Positions 33,886-35,293 of a DNA stretch of 35,293 bases are shown here, piece by piece (within the stretch, counting starts at the first letter, position 1; every line of letters begins with the position of its first letter). Origin of the DNA: Chitinivibrionales bacterium. GTDB lineage: Bacteria; Fibrobacterota; Chitinivibrionia; Chitinivibrionales; WJKA01. The stretch covers positions 1 to 35,293 of the forward strand of contig WJLZ01000015.1 of the NCBI GenBank assembly GCA_014728215.1. The letters are read 5' to 3'. The position numbers were made by a program, and so were the translations under genes. The notes below the pieces were generated by a model. That model saw only the letters and a list, made by a program, of their open reading frames with translations, was not told where the DNA came from and did not search any database.

Positions 33886-34688
33886 TACCAACTCCTGGGA
33901 TTTCTTCTTCGTCGTTTTTTATCTTCCGGCTCAGAGCTATCGGCTTCCGGCTTTTCTGTCTTTGATGAGGAAGAAGACTGTGAAGCCGCCGAAGAATTCT
34001 TACCTTGTGAGCTTGCTTCGGATGTCTGTTTTTTTGATCCGGTCCTGGAGTTCTGCGATGGTTCGGATCGGTTATAATTTTTTATGATAGAGCGTGGACT
34101 TCGCCTTCTTCTCTGACGTGTTTCGGGTTCCGATTCTGCCGGGGGTGGAGCTTGAGGGGCAGTTTGCGAAGATGGTGACGGTGATTTGCCTTCCAGCTTC
34201 GATGAAGACGAAGCTTCCGGGGCACTGCGATTGGGAACTCCGTAAGATCTCGAGCGCCGCTGTCGTCCTTCGGAAGTGCCCCCTCCCGATGAACCGGACC
34301 CGCCGCCTCCGGAAAAGGGGGCGTCGTAATAATACCGGCAGCAACCGCATGAATGGTCATAATAGTAATAGCGCGGACACCGTCCATAATCGGACCAATA
34401 GGGGTCGTATTGGTGCCACCAGGGAGAATGGTTATAACGGAACCAGTCGTGTGAATAATACGATTCGTGGCATCGTAAAACCGGATATCCCCAGAAATCT
34501 CTGGTCCAGTAACAGATTTCTCTGTCTTCAATATAGACCGTATCATTCTGTTCGGCCAATTGCTTTGCTGTGGAATCCGGAGCAACTGCCGTCTCAGCTC
34601 CCGTTCTATTTATTGTTGCCAATTGCGTATAACACCCTCCAAAGAATAACGGTATCGGAACAAAAATGATTACAAGAAGTTTTTTCAT
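33885..34688 (-). CDS. Lipoprotein with Cys/Tyr/Trp/His-rich domain and Arg-rich repeats
   Basis: The 267-residue product has a lipoprotein signal peptide with the lipobox FFGGC. Residues about 55-125 are packed with aromatic residues, histidine and cysteine (CYWTRDFWGYPVLRCHESYY, WWHQYDPYWSDYGRCPRYYY, SCGCCRYYYD). Then comes a Gly/Ser linker. The C-terminal half is disordered-looking and Ser/Pro-rich, with three related basic motifs: EGRQRRSRS, ETRQRRRRSPRS and EDKKRRRRNPRS. No known domain is recognised. The gene is translationally coupled to an OmpP1-like barrel. Plausible roles are anchoring to acidic surface polymers or metal/redox binding, but this is inference. Upstream is a 440-base AT-rich spacer. 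Confidence 0.75.
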   Translation of the reverse strand: MKKLLVIIFVPIPLFFGGCYTQLATINRTGAETAVAPDSTAKQLAEQNDTVYIEDREICYWTRDFWGYPVLRCHESYYSHDWFRYNHSPWWHQYDPYWSDYGRCPRYYYYDHSCGCCRYYYDAPFSGGGGSGSSGGGTSEGRQRRSRSYGVPNRSAPEASSSSKLEGKSPSPSSQTAPQAPPPAESEPETRQRRRRSPRSIIKNYNRSEPSQNSRTGSKKQTSEASSQGKNSSAASQSSSSSKTEKPEADSSEPEDKKRRRRNPRSW

Positions 34689-35130
34689 AATAGACCTCTT
34701 TATGGATACCTGTACAGATAACTACCTAAAATTAAAATAATTCAAAGGGTCACAATTTTTGCAAAAAGAACCTCTATTATAGAATTCGGGGATAAATACC
34801 CGAAAATTTCAAAGACGACTACAAAATTAAGAAATTTTCATAAGAAGCCTAAAAAGATCTGCGCATATAACCGATAATAGAGATATTGGCCTATCCATTA
34901 GTATTAACAAATATTTATGAAGAATTTCTCAAAATTTACTTGAATGTATTTTACACCAAACTATATAATTATTATCTTACAGAAATCATATATATTGTAT
35001 TTATATTAAGGCCAATAAATTATATTAGGCACGTTATACAACTTGACAGGCAATTGCAGCCCGGGTAAAGGCAAATGTTATATTTCTTTAAGGAAGGCTT
35101 AAGTCTTGGGCGGGACTTGTAAATATTTTT
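34689..35130. other. AT-rich divergent spacer
   Basis: This 442-bp gap separates the lipoprotein gene (minus) from the Wza-like gene (plus). It should contain both promoters. A TTGACA lies at 35043 but no good -10 stands 16-18 bases downstream. A small hairpin (TCGGG / CCCGA with an 8-base loop) is at 34786-34803. No gene is supported, although short open frames exist in the AT-rich part. Confidence 0.4.
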
Positions 35131-35293
35131 ATGTCACGCTTATTTGTATGCATATTCTGTCTTCTTATCACTGTTCTCTGTTACGGGGAAACAGAAGAAT
35201 ATGTTCTTCAACCCGGCGATGTAATTACGATCAATGTCGTTGAGCATCCGGAATTCTCAGGGCGCCACAAAATCCGTCCGGACGGCCGTATTA
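35131..35293 (+). CDS. Polysaccharide export protein, Wza/BexD-like (3' part outside window)
   Basis: The visible 54 codons give a signal peptide (RLFVCIFCLLITVLCYG) followed by EYVLQPGDVITINVVEHPEF and KIRPDGRI. This is the start of the Poly_export (PF02563) domain of outer-membrane export proteins. Such proteins form the pore for capsule or exopolysaccharide export with a Wzc-type partner. It probably opens a polysaccharide locus to the right of the window. The ribosome site is weak (GGGCGGG lies about 16 bases upstream). Confidence 0.88.
   Translation, partial: MSRLFVCIFCLLITVLCYGETEEYVLQPGDVITINVVEHPEFSGRHKIRPDGRI

Noticed and set aside
34094-34669. 191-codon plus-strand open frame
   Set aside because: It lies opposite the lipoprotein gene, which has a signal peptide and lipobox. 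The open frame reflects its biased composition.
35043-35048. TTGACA as the -35 of the Wza-like gene
   Set aside because: No acceptable -10 hexamer at 16-18 bases. The nearest TATATT is about 30 bases away.
1-35293. tRNA, rRNA, CRISPR arrays, insertion sequences or prophage
   Set aside because: All gaps between genes were read. No tRNA-like cloverleaf, regular spaced repeats or transposase-type protein was seen.

Overview
The window reads as a chromosomal segment of a Gram-negative bacterium. It has several signal-peptide proteins that look like outer-membrane beta-barrels, two lipoproteins with lipoboxes, an AsmA-like protein, a nucleotide-sugar (WlbA/WlbB) pathway and the start of a Wza-type export protein. 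The PorV/OmpP1-like barrels and the general style suggest an FCB-type lineage, possibly Fibrobacterota/Chitinispirillia. That placement is a guess from style, not a phylogenetic result. I found no rRNA, tRNA, CRISPR array, transposase or phage genes.

Layout. 1-1514 (minus): a 3'-truncated wlbB-like acetyltransferase gene and wlbA, separated by about 380 bp of repeat-like spacer. 1526-2065: an MNT-type nucleotidyltransferase gene overlapping a decayed HEPN partner. 2084-2923: a PHP phosphoesterase. 3129-5989: cysD and a cysN-cysC fusion (PAPS synthesis). 5990-6585: a long spacer with a possible gene remnant. 6586-9884: dnaG-rpoD, overlapping by 4 bases. 10069-14009 (plus): a YjbQ-family protein, a barrel-like protein, a zinc alcohol dehydrogenase and a DUF1848 protein. 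14006-14767: an unknown gene with a near-consensus promoter. 14937-15287: the C-terminal remnant of a barrel gene, followed by a strong terminator. 15392-16843: a secreted PHP/CehA-like protein. 17009-18928: an ABC-F ATPase, divergent from a small STAS-like protein. 19388-20329: a barrel-like protein. 20479-24295: an AraC regulator divergent from a large HzsA-like c-type cytochrome/propeller gene, which abuts a truncated lipoprotein gene tail to tail. 24500-26710: a degenerate aldo/keto reductase, a cysteine synthase and a 41-residue membrane protein. 26738-29423: a PorV-like barrel and an AsmA-like protein. 29589-31373: a sigma-54 activator and a YbgC thioesterase. 31385-32621: rnhA-gloB. 32668-34688: a Cys/aromatic-rich lipoprotein translationally coupled to an OmpP1-like barrel. 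35131-end: a Wza-like gene.

The least ordinary parts are: (i) the HzsA-like gene, whose signal peptide is out of frame by one base in a run of nine T and whose 3' end is lost at a junction with an equally truncated lipoprotein gene; (ii) the decayed HEPN half of a HEPN-MNT pair; (iii) the lipoprotein/barrel pair with repeated Arg-rich motifs; (iv) an NtrC-like activator whose receiver has lost its acidic pocket; (v) an aldo/keto reductase-fold protein lacking two of the four catalytic residues. No complete new defence or biosynthetic system is evident.
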